Of a DNA stretch of 64,000 nt, positions 24,479 to 36,500 are shown one piece after another. The position numbers and the translations under genes were made by a program. Positions within the stretch are counted from its first letter, which is position 1. Every line of letters starts with the position of its first letter. The notes under the pieces were generated by a model. That model saw only the letters and a list, made by a program, of their open reading frames with translations. It was not told the DNA's origin and ran no database searches. This DNA is from Atrina japonica (Eukaryota > Mollusca > Bivalvia > Pterioida > Pinnidae): assembly GCA_030159075.1 (NCBI GenBank), contig BROG01000031.1, forward strand, positions 429,501-493,500, in the 5' to 3' direction.

Positions 24479-24880
24479 TTTGAAATACATGTACATAGCT
24501 CATTTAGCATAAAAACATGTAGTCAGCTTGGAACAGGGAGTAAATGATGAAAACTGGTGGAAAAAGTATGAGGAATAAGGAATGAATAGTGCATGCATAT
24601 TATAAATATAATTCACACAAGAGAATTATTTATTCTAGACTTGTGTTAACTTGCTCATGAATAGTCTGCTGTATATTTCCAATACAATGTAAATATGGTA
24701 TATGCATGGAAGAACATTAAATATTTTTTTGTTTACATACCCAGACAACATAATGGTAATATCACTTAAGTTTTACTGGGCGCGTGTGTGTGGATGTGTG
24801 TCAGTCATATATATATTCTTGATTTGACACAATGATATTTTTATGTGAATAAAAAAAATTGTTTCCTATTGAGTCACATG
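24479..24880. other. Unique non-coding stretch
   Basis: AT-rich sequence between two arrays; a short GT run lies near 24784-24800. No gene seen. Confidence 0.5.
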
Positions 24881-24884
24881 CAGA

Positions 24885-26130
24885 AGTTTGACATACAACC
24901 ATATCATCCAAATAGTTGTAGTTCTGAGGTTTTACATACAACTATCATCATCCAAATAGTTGTAGTTCTGAGGTTTGACATACAACCATATCATCCAAAT
25001 AGTTGTAGTTCTGAGGTTTTACATACAACTATATCATCATCCAAATAGTTGTAGTTCTGAGGTTTTACATACAACCATATCATCCAAATAGTTGTAGTTC
25101 TGAGGTTTTACATACAACCATATCATCCAAATAGTTGTAGTTCTGAGGTTTTACATACAACTATATCATCCAAATAGTTGTAGTTCTGAGGTTTTACATA
25201 CAACCATATCATCCAAATAGTTGTAGTTCTGAGGTTTTACATACAACTATCATCATCCTAGTTGAGTTCTGAGGTTTACATACAACCATATCATCCAAAT
25301 AGTTGTAGTTCTGAGGTTTTACATACAACTATATCATCATCCAAATAGTTGTAGTTCTGAGGTTTTTACATACAACCTATATCATCCAAATAGTTGTAGT
25401 TCTGAGGTTTTACATACAACTATATCATCCAAATAGTTGTAGTTCTGAGGTTTTACATACAACTATATCATCCAAATAGTTGTAGTTCTGAGGTTTTACA
25501 TACAACCATATCATCCAAATAGTTGTAGTTCTGAGGTTTTACATACAACTATATCATCCAAATAGTTGTAGGAGCATACAACCATATCATCCAAAGGTTT
25601 GTAGTTCATACATACAATATCATCCAAATAGTTGTAGTTCTGAGGTTTTACATACAATATCATCCAAATATTGTAGTTCTGATCCAAACTATATCATCCA
25701 AATAGTTGTAGTTCTGAGGTTTTTACATACAACTATATCATCCAAATAGTTGTAGTTCTGAGGTTTTTACATATCATCCAAATAGCTGTAGTTCTGAGGT
25801 TTTCATACAACCCAAAATAGTTGTAGTTCTGAGGTTTTTTACAACATCATCCAAATAGTTGTAGTTCTGACCATATATCATCCAATATAGTTCTGAGGTA
25901 GTTCAAATAGTTGAGGTTTTACATACAACCATATCATCCAAATAGTTGTAGTTCTGAGGTTTTACATACAACCATATCATCCAAATAGTTGTAGTTCTGA
26001 GGTTTTACATACAACCATATCATCCAAATAGCTGTAGTTCTGAGGTTTTACATACAACCATATCATCCAAATAGTTGTAGTTCTGAGGTTTTACATACAA
26101 CCATATCATCCAAATAGCTGTAGTTCTGAA
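24885..26130. repeat. 43-bp minisatellite, about 28 copies
   Basis: The unit reads TTTTACATACAACCATATCA then TCCAAATAGTTGTAGTTCTG AGG. The outer parts are regular. Units between 25560 and 25920 are broken by deletions, while those at 25920-26130 are regular again. Confidence 0.95.
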
Positions 26131-26718
26131 GTTTTCTTCAAATGTACAGAAATCTTTATCATTATTTCTAACCATGTCAACTTCCAATATAAATTATGTG
26201 TTTTCATCCTAAAAGTCAGTTGCGTTTGTGTGGTGAGTGGTGACATACGGCACAGATATTTTTTATATGAACTCTTTGACTCCCTTCCCTTATGCTGTAT
26301 TCATCAAAATTTTAAAAATTTCTCTTTTCTAAAATCTGGTACATTCATATTTTACAACAAATATTTTTGATACCAAAATAGCAACATAAAAAGTTTTGCT
26401 TTAATTTATTAATTGGTGTTTTATATCCAGTCAAGAATATTTTTCGCCTGTAAAGTGATGTAACCAGCATTAAATGCCACAAATTTTTATCAATGCTATG
26501 GACTGATACCAATGCAGTGATGGTTTCCATCTCAAACTGTGTGACCTTAACATATCATGCCAAGTGCTTGGTGAAAGAACAGTCACTACCTTATTTTAAA
26601 ATATTAGGTATGACCTAGGAATTGAACACGACCATCTGCTTGGAAGTGGAATGCTCCTCCATCAAACCACCACAAATAGTCCTTATAAATGTTAATTGGT
26701 TCCAGCAAACATACACAT
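26131..26718. other. Non-coding stretch with a decayed dispersed repeat
   Basis: Sequence near 26490-26640 (CTATGGACTGATACCAATGC onward) resembles 12484-12640. It may be an old SINE-like fragment. No gene seen. Confidence 0.4.
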
Positions 26719-28262
26719 ATACAGACAGACAGACAGACAGATAATCATGCAGACAGAGGGACACATACATACATACACATCCAGACAGACAGACACATAC
26801 AGACACACATACAGATACACATATACAAACAGACACTCCCAAAAGCAGACAGACACACACATGAATACAGATACACAAATGAATACAGATAGACATATGA
26901 ATACAGATATAGACAAACACATGAATACAGATATAGACACACATGAATACAGATATAGACACACACATGAATACAGATATAGACACACACATGAATATAG
27001 GTAGACACACATGAATACAGATAGACACACATGAATACAGATACACACATGAATATAGATATACACATGAATATAGATAGACACACACATGAATACAGAT
27101 ATAGTCACACATGAACACAGATACACATGAATACAGATGAATACAGGTAGACACACACATGAATACAGGTAGACACACACTTGAATACAGGTAGACACAC
27201 ATGAATATACATATATATAGACTCACACATGAATACAGATAGACACACACATGGATATAGATAGACACACACACATGGATATAGATAGACACACACATGA
27301 ATATAGATAGACACACACACATGGATATAGATAGACACACACACATGGATATAGATAGACACACACATGAATATAGATAGACACACACACATGAATATAG
27401 ATAGACACACACATGAATACAGATATAGAAACATACATGAATAACAGACACACATGACTATAGATAAACACACACATGAATATAGATAGACACACAAATA
27501 TATATAAACACATACATGAATATATATAGATACACATGAATACAGCTAGACACACACATGAATACAGATATAGACACACATAAATATAGATAGACACACA
27601 CACATGATTATAGATAAACATCAACATGAATATAGATAGATACACACAAATATAGATAAACACACATGTGAATAATAGACACACACATGAATACAGCTAG
27701 ACACACATGAATACAGCTAGACACACATGAATACAGCTAGACACACACACATGAATATAGATATAGACACACACATAAATATAGATAGATGCACACATGA
27801 ATCAGATAGACACACACATGAATATAGATAGATGCACACATGGATACAGATAGACACACACATGAATATAGATAGATGCACACATAAATATAGATAGATG
27901 CACACATGAGTACAGATAGACACACATGAACACAGATAGACACACACATGAATATAGATATAGACACACACATAAATATAGATAGACACACACATGAATA
28001 CAGATATAGACACACATGAACACAGATAGACACACACATGAATATAGATATAGACACACACATAAATATAGATAGATGCACACATGAATACAGATAGCAA
28101 CACACATGAACACAGATAGACACATGAATATAGATAGACACATGAATATAGATAGACACACAGATGAAAATAGATTGACACACACATGAATATATATAGA
28201 CACACACATGAATACAGATAGACACATATGAATACAGATAGACTCACACATGAATAAAGATA
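26719..28262. repeat. ACACATGAATACAGATAGAC-type minisatellite
   Basis: Short units of about 18-24 bp, combining CACACATGAATA with CAGATAGA or TAGATAGA. The + strand is A/C-rich and T-poor; the minus strand is T/G-rich, and its long valine/cysteine/serine-rich frames are artefacts. Confidence 0.95.
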
Positions 28263-28263
28263 G

Positions 28264-28266
<3 letters not shown>

Positions 28267-28304
<38 letters not shown>
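28267..28304. repeat. (CA)n microsatellite
   Basis: About 19 uninterrupted CA units ending the array, before CATGCAGACAGACAG. Confidence 0.9.
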
Positions 28305-28306
<2 letters not shown>

Positions 28307-28500
28307 CAGACAGACAGACTGTCACAAACTTGTCATGTTTAAATATGTTTTGTTTGTTGTACTATGTGTGTTTACCATGGACAGTAGTTGAAATCATTAT
28401 GTTATACCATTTGAACACTTTCACAGGTATACAGGTAACTGGTGTCCTAATTCAGTGTAAAAACTGGTTTGGTAGCTCTGTTAGGTATTTCAGAAAAGAT

Positions 28501-28710
28501 TTCCTGCTTTTCAAGTTAGTTGGGCGTTGTGGCTGGTGGAGTAAGGACATTTACTGTCTATAGGGAATATTTCCTGCTTTTCAAGTTAGTTGGGCGTTGT
28601 GGCTGGTGGAGTAAGGACATTTACTGTCTATAGGGAATATTTCCTGCTTTTCAAGTTAGTTGGGCGTTGTGCCTGGTGGAGTAAGGACATTTACTGTCTA
28701 CAGGGAATAT
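28501..28710. repeat. 70-bp repeat, three copies
   Basis: Three adjacent 70-bp units start at 28501, 28571 and 28641 with TTCCTGCTTTTCAAGTTAGT. The first two are identical; the third has a G-to-C change (GTGCCTGG) and CTACAGGG for CTATAGGG. They sit between two unrelated large arrays. Confidence 0.95.
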
Positions 28711-28754
28711 TTTCAGTCAGAATCAGGGCAGTGAAAATTTTTCCTGTTAAACAG

Positions 28755-31350
28755 ATGCACACAGACATGCACATTGACATAAAGATGTGCACAGACAGCA
28801 AACATACATGCACACAGACATGCACACAGACATGCACCAACAGATGCAAACAGACATGCACACTGACATAGACATGCAAAGACATGCACACTGACAGATA
28901 TGCACAGACATGCTCACAAACATGCACACAGACAGATGCACACAGACATGCACACCAACAGATAGATGCGCACATACATGCATACCGACATGCACCATTA
29001 GACACAAACATGCACACCAACATACAGACATGCACACTGACAGATGCACACAGATATGCATGCCAACAGACAGATGTGCACAAACATGCACACCGACAGA
29101 CAGATGCGCACAGATATGTACACAGACAGACAGACATGCACGGCAACAGACAGACATGCACAGCAACAGACAAACACGCACAGACATGCATGCCGACAGA
29201 CAGATGTGCACAGACATGCATAGACGTGCACGCTGACAAACAGATATGCACGCCAACAGACAGAAACGCCCAGACATATACGCAATAGACAAATGTGCAC
29301 AGACATGCATGCTGACAGGCAGACATGCACAGTCATGCACAGCAACAGACAAACATGCACAGACATGCATGCTGACAGACAGATGTGCACAGACATGCAT
29401 GCTGACAAACAGACATGCATGCCAAGAGACAGACACACCAAGACATGCATGCCGATAGACAGATGTGCACAGACATAAGCACTTACAGACAGATCCACAC
29501 AGACATGCACACCAATAGATGCACACAGACATGCACACAGACTTGCACACTGACAGATAGATGCACACAGACATGCACACTGACATGCACCAACAGACAC
29601 AAACAGACATGCACACTGACATAGATGCACAAACATGCACATCGACAGACAGACCCTCACAAACCTGCACACCGGCAGACAGACATGCACACAGACAGAC
29701 AACACAGACATGCACAGATAGATGCGCACAGACATGCATGCTGACAGATGTGCATAGATATGCATGCCAACATACAGACATGCACACTGAGAGACAGACA
29801 TACACAGACATGCACACAAACACACACAGACATGCACATTAACAGACAGATGCACACAGACATGCACACTGAGAGACAGACATGCACAGACATGCACACA
29901 AACACACACAGTCATGCACATTAACAGATAGATGTGCACAGACATGCACACCGACATGCACCAACAGACACAAATAAACATGCACACCAACATACAGACA
30001 TGCAGAGACATGAACACAGACATGCACACAGATGCACAGACTTCCACACAGACAGACAGACAACACAGACATGCACACAGACAGACACACACACACACAG
30101 TAATGCACAAAGACAGACAGATGCATACACACAGACAGACACACAGACAGAGAAATGCACACAGATATGCAAACAGACAGACAGACAGATGCACACAGAC
30201 ATGCAGGCAGACAGATGCACACAGATAGACAGACGGATGCACACAGACATGCACACAGACAGACAGATGCACACAGACAGACAGACAAACACAGACATGC
30301 AGACAGACAGACAGATGCACAAAGATATGCAAACAGACAGACAGATGCACACAGACATGCAGACAGACTCACACAGATACACAGACAGACAGAGGAACAC
30401 AGACATGCACACTTACAGATGCCCACAGATATGCACACTGACAGACATGCACACAGACAGATGCACACCAACAGATAGATGTGGACAGACATGCACACTG
30501 ACAAACACCAACAGATGCAAACTGACATGAACACGAAGATACAGACATGCACACTGACAAACAGATGCACACAGACATGCACACCAACAGACAGACATGT
30601 ACACAAATACACACAGACATGCACATTAACAGACAGATGCACACAGACATACACACTGACATGCACCAACAAACATAAACATGCACACCAACATACAGAC
30701 ATGCACAGACATGCACACATACATACACACAGACATGTACACAGACATGCACACAGATGCACAGACATGCACATAGACAAACACACACAGACATGCACAA
30801 ACAGACACACACAAACATGCACACAGACAGACAGACATGCACACATACAAATGCACATAGACATGTACACTAACAGACATGTGCACAGACATGCACACTG
30901 ACATGCACCAACAGACACAAACATGCACACCGACATACAGGCACACACAGACATGCACACAGATGCACAGACATGCATACAGACAGACACACACACACAC
31001 ACAGACATGCACACAGACAGACACACACACACACAGACATGCACAATGACAGACAGACACACACTCAGACATGCACACAAACAGATGAATAAAGACATGT
31101 ACACAGACAGACAAATGCACACAGATATGCAAACAGACAGACAGACAGATGCACACAGACAGACAGATGCACACATATAGACAGACAGATGCACACCGAC
31201 ATGCACAGTCATGCACAGACATACAGACATGCACACAGACAGACAGACAGACACACACAGACATGCACACAGACAGGCAGACACACACATACAGACACAA
31301 AGACAGAAGCACACATATGCACACACAGACAGACACACATACAGATGCAC
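28755..31350. repeat. GCACACAGACATGCACACAG-type array, ~2.6 kb
   Basis: Short, irregular units of CACA, CAGA and CATG steps with recurring variants (CACCAACAGA, CACTGACAGA). The strand bias is extreme: almost no T outside CATG on the + strand. Alternating purine-pyrimidine stretches are Z-DNA-prone. Minus-strand frames of up to 512 residues consist of Cys/Val/Ser/His repeats and have no gene features. Confidence 0.95.
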
Positions 31351-31380
31351 ACAGACATACATGCAGAAGGATAACATACA

Positions 31381-32703
31381 TGCTTACTCAAATACATACA
31401 GATACACATATATTTATATATGACATTGCATAAATACATTTTTAAAACTAAAATCGTAGAGCAGATGCTAATTTCCTCAAGGTTAGTAGCATCTATGTTA
31501 ACCAATTCAAGTTTCAATTTTCAATGAAGTAAAGATTTTTTTTCAGATTTAAATTCATATTGTCAATAAAAGACATTTAAAAACAATTCTTACAACACTT
31601 CAACAGGCTAGTTGGTCTTTATGCATGATGTTCAATATACCCCAGGTTTACAGTAGGTGAAAAGACTCAGAACCCTCATCTTGAGGGAAAGGAATCAATC
31701 TTTACAGCAGCTAATACCCATGTACCACTGCAATTATATATTTAAAACTCTCAGAGGTCAGATCTTATTTATACCCAATCTCTAGATTTGATAGAATATT
31801 TCCAATAATAAAACCTACATTTGTTTGTGGATAGAAGCATAAATCATGAATTACTGACACATGATGAATTCAACTTCCAATATACATCTTATTTACCTGG
31901 GATTATATGCAGGTATAATTCATAATGTATTTTTATTTTGGTCTTAATGATACTGAAAGACATCACCGAAAATAGTTTCTGTTTTTGTTTTTTGTTTTTG
32001 TTTTTGTTTTTTTTTCTTTTGGGGGAGCTTTTTTCACTGTTGTTATTTCATTCTTTCTAGCTATCATTTTATTATTTTTAAGTTTTATTTTATTTATTCA
32101 TCTTTTTAGAAATATTCAGATTATTCATGCACCTATGAAAAAATGGACTGTGCATCAGTGAGCCAGTCCACATGTATATTTAGGGGTGTTAGCGTTAAAC
32201 ACTTGGATCAATGTGATTAACAAAGAACAAAATGGATTTATTCTGTAACCCACTAGGAATCAATAGAACAGCTGTGATCATATATTTTTTATTTTACACC
32301 AAATGAGACTTCAATAACACGTTCAGGTACCAGTAGTTAGTAACAAAATGGCAGTCTCTCTTGCTTTGTAAAACCCTGGTGCTTATATACGAAGGTCATT
32401 TCTGAACAACGTAGAACACCAGAATTCTAGAAGTTTCTACTGCATTCTGATCAACAAAGAACCTAAGGAATACCGGCGCTGTACATATCAAAATCACCTT
32501 CCGTAACCTTTTTACACCATCAGAACTAGTACAATTTTAGTACATTATATTATTTAACATTACAATCAAAACTTGTTTACCAAGCATGATGATAACAGAT
32601 ATTGACCTATTTAACCTTGCAGCTGCAACAATTGTCGAAATTTAATTTCTTTATTTGTTTTAGATGCTTATAGTTAACTTTGTTAAATGTGTTGACAAGT
32701 TTT
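31381..32703. other. Non-coding stretch upstream of the FAM234-like exons
   Basis: AT-rich with a T-rich run (TTTTTGTTTTTGTTTTTT) near 31985-32020. I found no in-frame ATG exon with a phase-1 donor here that could be the missing 5' coding exon. Confidence 0.45.
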
Positions 32704-32713
32704 TTGTCCCAAA

Positions 32714-32942
32714 TAGAGCCAGCCTGTCTCAGTCGGTAACACGCTCAACTCTGCACTGTAAGATCGTGAGTTCGAGTCCTGTGTCACAGTAGGTGTCGGC
32801 CATTAAAGAACCCTCACTGCTCAATGGCCGTAAGTGCTGAGCATAGACCAAAATTTGAAGCCCTTCACCGGCATTTGGTGACATCTCCATATGAGTGAAA
32901 TATTCTTAAGTGGACGTTAAACGATAATAAACAAACAAACAA
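32714..32942 (+). mobile_element. tRNA-derived SINE, complete, with 10-bp target duplication
   Basis: The tRNA-like head has CCTGTCTCAGTCGGTAACAC and the B-box-like GAGTTCGAGTCC. The body ends with CATATGAGTGAAATATTCTT, AAGTGGACGTTAAAC and an ATAATAAACAAACAAAC tail. The target duplication TTGTCCCAAA is exact at 32704-32713 and 32943-32952. Its head and body differ from the SINE at 12875 but the 3' domain is shared. It lies about 200 bp upstream of the first visible exon of the FAM234-like gene, probably within intron. Confidence 0.85.
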
Positions 32943-33140
32943 TTGTCCCAAACATGAATTCTATTGTGTAGCTAAATTAACTGCCCGTATTTATCACATA
33001 TGTATAGTGCATATTATATTTTATCTCGGGACACACCAATTTTATTATCTGTTTATATAATAGTATTTTCTCCCCGAACCTCAGTGTTACAATTCCTGTA
33101 CAATTTTTTTAAGCGTATTTATATATTTTCTCTTTTTTAG

Positions 33141-33578
33141 CAAGGAATGGTGAATATGCCAAAGTGCCCCTGATAGATGAAGATGATGATGATGATGACA
33201 ATGACCATGATCTTTATGTAAGAAAACCTAGGAAAAGAGAACCATCAAAATGCAAGATAATTTACTTCCTCTGCATTTTTATAGCAATTGGTACTTTGTT
33301 TGCAGTATTCATTAGTTTAGGTTACATCGTATTCAGAGACATTGATTTACCTTTCGGCAACAAAGGCGATACAACAAATCTGTCAGGCTTAAACTTTCAA
33401 CTAAGTCAAAATGATGTCTCCGCACCACCCAATCCGACAGACTTGAAATCACAAATATCTCTAAGTGATGCCTCAACACCATCATTAACTGATACCACAA
33501 AAGCCCAGCAACATAAGACAACATTGGAAAATGTGGCTCTTCAAGTATCAGACTGGGAAAAAACCTTTACTGAATTAG
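33141..33578 (+). CDS. FAM234A/B: FAM234-like coding exon 1 (first visible)
   Basis: Acceptor tctcttttttag; donor TTAG|GTAAGA. Enters with 2 bases of a codon and leaves with 1. Encodes the acidic tail (a GAT/GAC run at about 33182-33199 gives six Asp), the basic patch, the membrane segment IIYFLCIFIAIGTLFAVF onward and a Ser/Thr-rich stalk with sequon N79. The large size (438 nt) fits an N-terminal exon. The preceding exon must end with one base; a G would give Ala. Confidence 0.8.
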
Positions 33579-36500
33579 GTAAGACAAATTTAACTATAAT
33601 AAGCATTTCTACAACGGGTTCAAACTTAATAGTAGCAATTAGCAGATGTATTTCTGAAATATTTGCTTTCCAGCTGGGTACAAATAGAAAAACTCATGCT
33701 GTCATGCTTTGAGAGGAGACATGGATTAAATTCTGCATTATGCATGTCTTTAAAAGCTTTCAAAATCATGGACAAAAACTGTAGGTCATTATATCAAATG
33801 TATGAAAACAAAAAGCATTGGACATTCAACAATGTAATAAAAAATGGGAATCCCTACATTTTCACCTTAATCCCGGTTGCTACCCAGAGTAAAATGTTTC
33901 CTACCAATGTTTTATTTGGTAGCAAAAGTTTGGCTTAAATAACTCAATCTCAGTCTCTGAATTAGTTGATCATATCTCCTATTTGGAGCTACTGTGGATC
34001 CTGTCACGATAGACTACTCCTTTGTGTTACTGAAATGAGCTCTTAAAAGACATGTGATCTCTCAAAAGAGGATTCCTCTACAACGTAAAGGATTAATTAA
34101 GTGACTTTTGGAATGTGACCTTACAAAATAGGTGTTTTTCTATGGCAGTGGTCTCACAAGACAGGTTGTTTCACAAGACAGGTTGTTTTCTATGGCAGTG
34201 GTCTCACAAGACAGGTGTTTTTCTATGGCAGTGGTCTCACAAGACAGGTGTTTTTCTATGGCAGTGGTCTCACAAGACAGGTGTTTTTCTATGGCAGTGG
34301 TCTCACAAGACAGGTGTTTTTCTATGGCAGTGGTCTCACAAGACAGGTTGTTTTCTATGGCAGTGGTCTCACAAGACAGGTGTTTTTCTATGGCAGTGGT
34401 CTCACAAGACAGGTGTTTTTCTTTGGCAGTGATCTCAGAAGACAGGTGTTTTACTTGGACAGTGGTTTCACAAAACAAGTTGTTTTCTATTGTAGTGGTT
34501 TCTCATGACAGGTTGTTTTCTATGGCAATGTTTTCTCAAGATAGGCAGGTTTTTTGGCGGTGATCTCCCAAGACAGTTTGTTTTTCTATAGCAGTGATCT
34601 TACAAGACAGACATTTTTTTTGACAGTGGTCTTACAAGACAGGCTGTTTCACAAGACAGGTGTTTTTCTTTGGCAGTGGTCTCAGAAGACAGTTTGTTTT
34701 CTATGGCAGTGGTCTCACAAATCAGGTAGTTTTCTATGGCAGTGATTTCACAAGACAGGTGTTCTACTTGGACAGTGGTTTCACAAAACAAGTTGTTTTC
34801 TATTGTAGTGGTCTCACAAGGCAGGTAGTTTTCTATGGCAGTGATCTCACAAGACAGGTGTTTTACTTGGACAGTGGTTTTACAAATCAAGTTGTTTTCT
34901 GTTGTAGTGGTCTCACAAGGCAGTTAGTTTTCTATAGCAGTGATCTCACAAGACAGGTGTTTTACTTGGACAGTGGTTTTACAAAACAAGTTGTTTTCTA
35001 TTGTAGTGGTCTCATACGACAGGTTGTTTTCTATGAGAATGGTCTCACACGACAGGTTGTTTTCTTTGGCAGTGGTCTCACAAGACAGGCTGTTTTCTTT
35101 GGCAGTGGTTTCACAAGACAAGTGGTTTTCTATAGGAGTGGTCTCACAAGTCAGGTTGTTTTCTTTGGCAGTGGTCTCAAAAGACATGATCCACTGTAGT
35201 GAGAAGTTATGAGATGATAATGAACAGATCTACAGTAAAATGTGCTTTAGCAACCATGTGGTCTTATTGACCATTTTTTGCTGTCCCCTGTAGTACCATT
35301 TATGTGCAAATCAAGCTCTATATAAAGACCACCTTCCCATAAAGATCATTTTCTTGTGTCCTTAAGGAGGTCATTATATACAAGTAACTGTATTTTTAAC
35401 TAAAATAGTTCAAACCAGTTTGATATTCCAGGACTTGCAGTCAAAAATAGATATGAAGAACTAATCAACCTAGCTATTAAACAATATTTCAAGTTTTATT
35501 AAGGGCATGAAAAATACATTGGGATGTATCAGAAACTAAGTCAAAGAAAACTGCCTTATATTAATTGGTTTTGATTTCTTAGTGAATGAGGTCTACAATG
35601 GACATTACTCCTAAAATATTATAGATCCTAATCTTTTGCTGTTATATGCCATCAATTTTCTGACATTGCAATCCACCTTGATTCTCATTCCTAGATGATA
35701 TTTGCAACACACGTGCTGAACTTCAATTACATTTGTGAGAAATAAGTTTGCTCACCACAACACTACCTAGACCTAATCATGTATGTGTACAATAATTGTT
35801 GTAGTTGTATAAATGTTAACAAGACAGGTCGCGCTATATGTTGTTCTGGTGTATTACCATACACCGCTTTCATTGGCAACCATCTCTTACCTTTGTACAG
35901 AATCTTTACAACAACAAGCTATAACATGCTGGCTGTATAACCTGCTGTCTGTAATTTCTGTGCACAACAACATGGGTCCATGTTTTACATATAAAACAAT
36001 GTGACCTATATCTACAGAATATCCCTTCTCTCATGATTATATATTTTTCTCCTTCTTTTTTCAGGGTCAGAGTCTGTGTTGCGTTTAGTTGATGTTGATG
36101 ATGATGGCAGAGAGGATATTATAGTGGGATCTTCTATATCAGCTGATTTGTCAGAAGTGTTGGAAAATCAGCAAGAATTTGCAAATATGACAGCATTCTG
36201 TGCAAAAAGAAGTATGTCATGTATCATCAGAGTTGGATAAATGATTTTGTTTTATGGGAGAAACACGATATGTTTTGAGAGACATGATGCCCCAAGACCT
36301 AAGTCATATATGGAGATTTTAAAGTTTCATAACTCTGACAAATTTTGACAAATTGATGACCATAATTAAACCTGTCTAAGACCTTATAATATCTCAGAAA
36401 TTGAAGGGGAAACATGTGACGCGAAATTGCCCACTGACAACAGGTAGGTCCTGATAAAGTCACTGTCTGAATCACTGATTAAGTCACTGTCCAAACCACT

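Larger units (their letters stand above)
33579..36064 (+). other. Intron 1
   Basis: Contains the 33-bp minisatellite at 34125-35185 and an inverted-ended element at 35231-35392. The open frame at 33663-33938 follows an acceptor-like site (tttgctttccag) but its product is unlike the rest of the protein and it breaks the phase. Confidence 0.7.

Noticed and set aside
23115..24510. Open frames of 393-462 residues on the minus strand and shorter ones on the plus strand
   Set aside because: They lie over the 33/37-bp minisatellite, are open in several frames at once, and encode only repeated YMYVYTGPLYK-like or CIYRSTIQVHV-like motifs.
26615..28325. Minus-strand frames resembling hydrophobic membrane proteins
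   Set aside because: Products of the ACACATGAATA-type array; hydrophobicity follows from the T/G-rich strand.
28691..31381. Long Cys/Val/Ser/His-rich minus-strand frames, up to 512 residues, resembling cysteine-rich secreted proteins
   Set aside because: All are translations of the CA/CAGA/CATG array. All minus frames are open, with no signal peptide logic, splice sites or stable cysteine spacing.
32714..32790. tRNA gene
   Set aside because: Same reason: head of the second complete SINE.
33663..33938. Possible extra FAM234 exon with acceptor tttgctttccag
   Set aside because: The donor-to-acceptor phase of exons 1 and 2 is already perfect without it, its peptide has no propeller character, and no good donor closes it.
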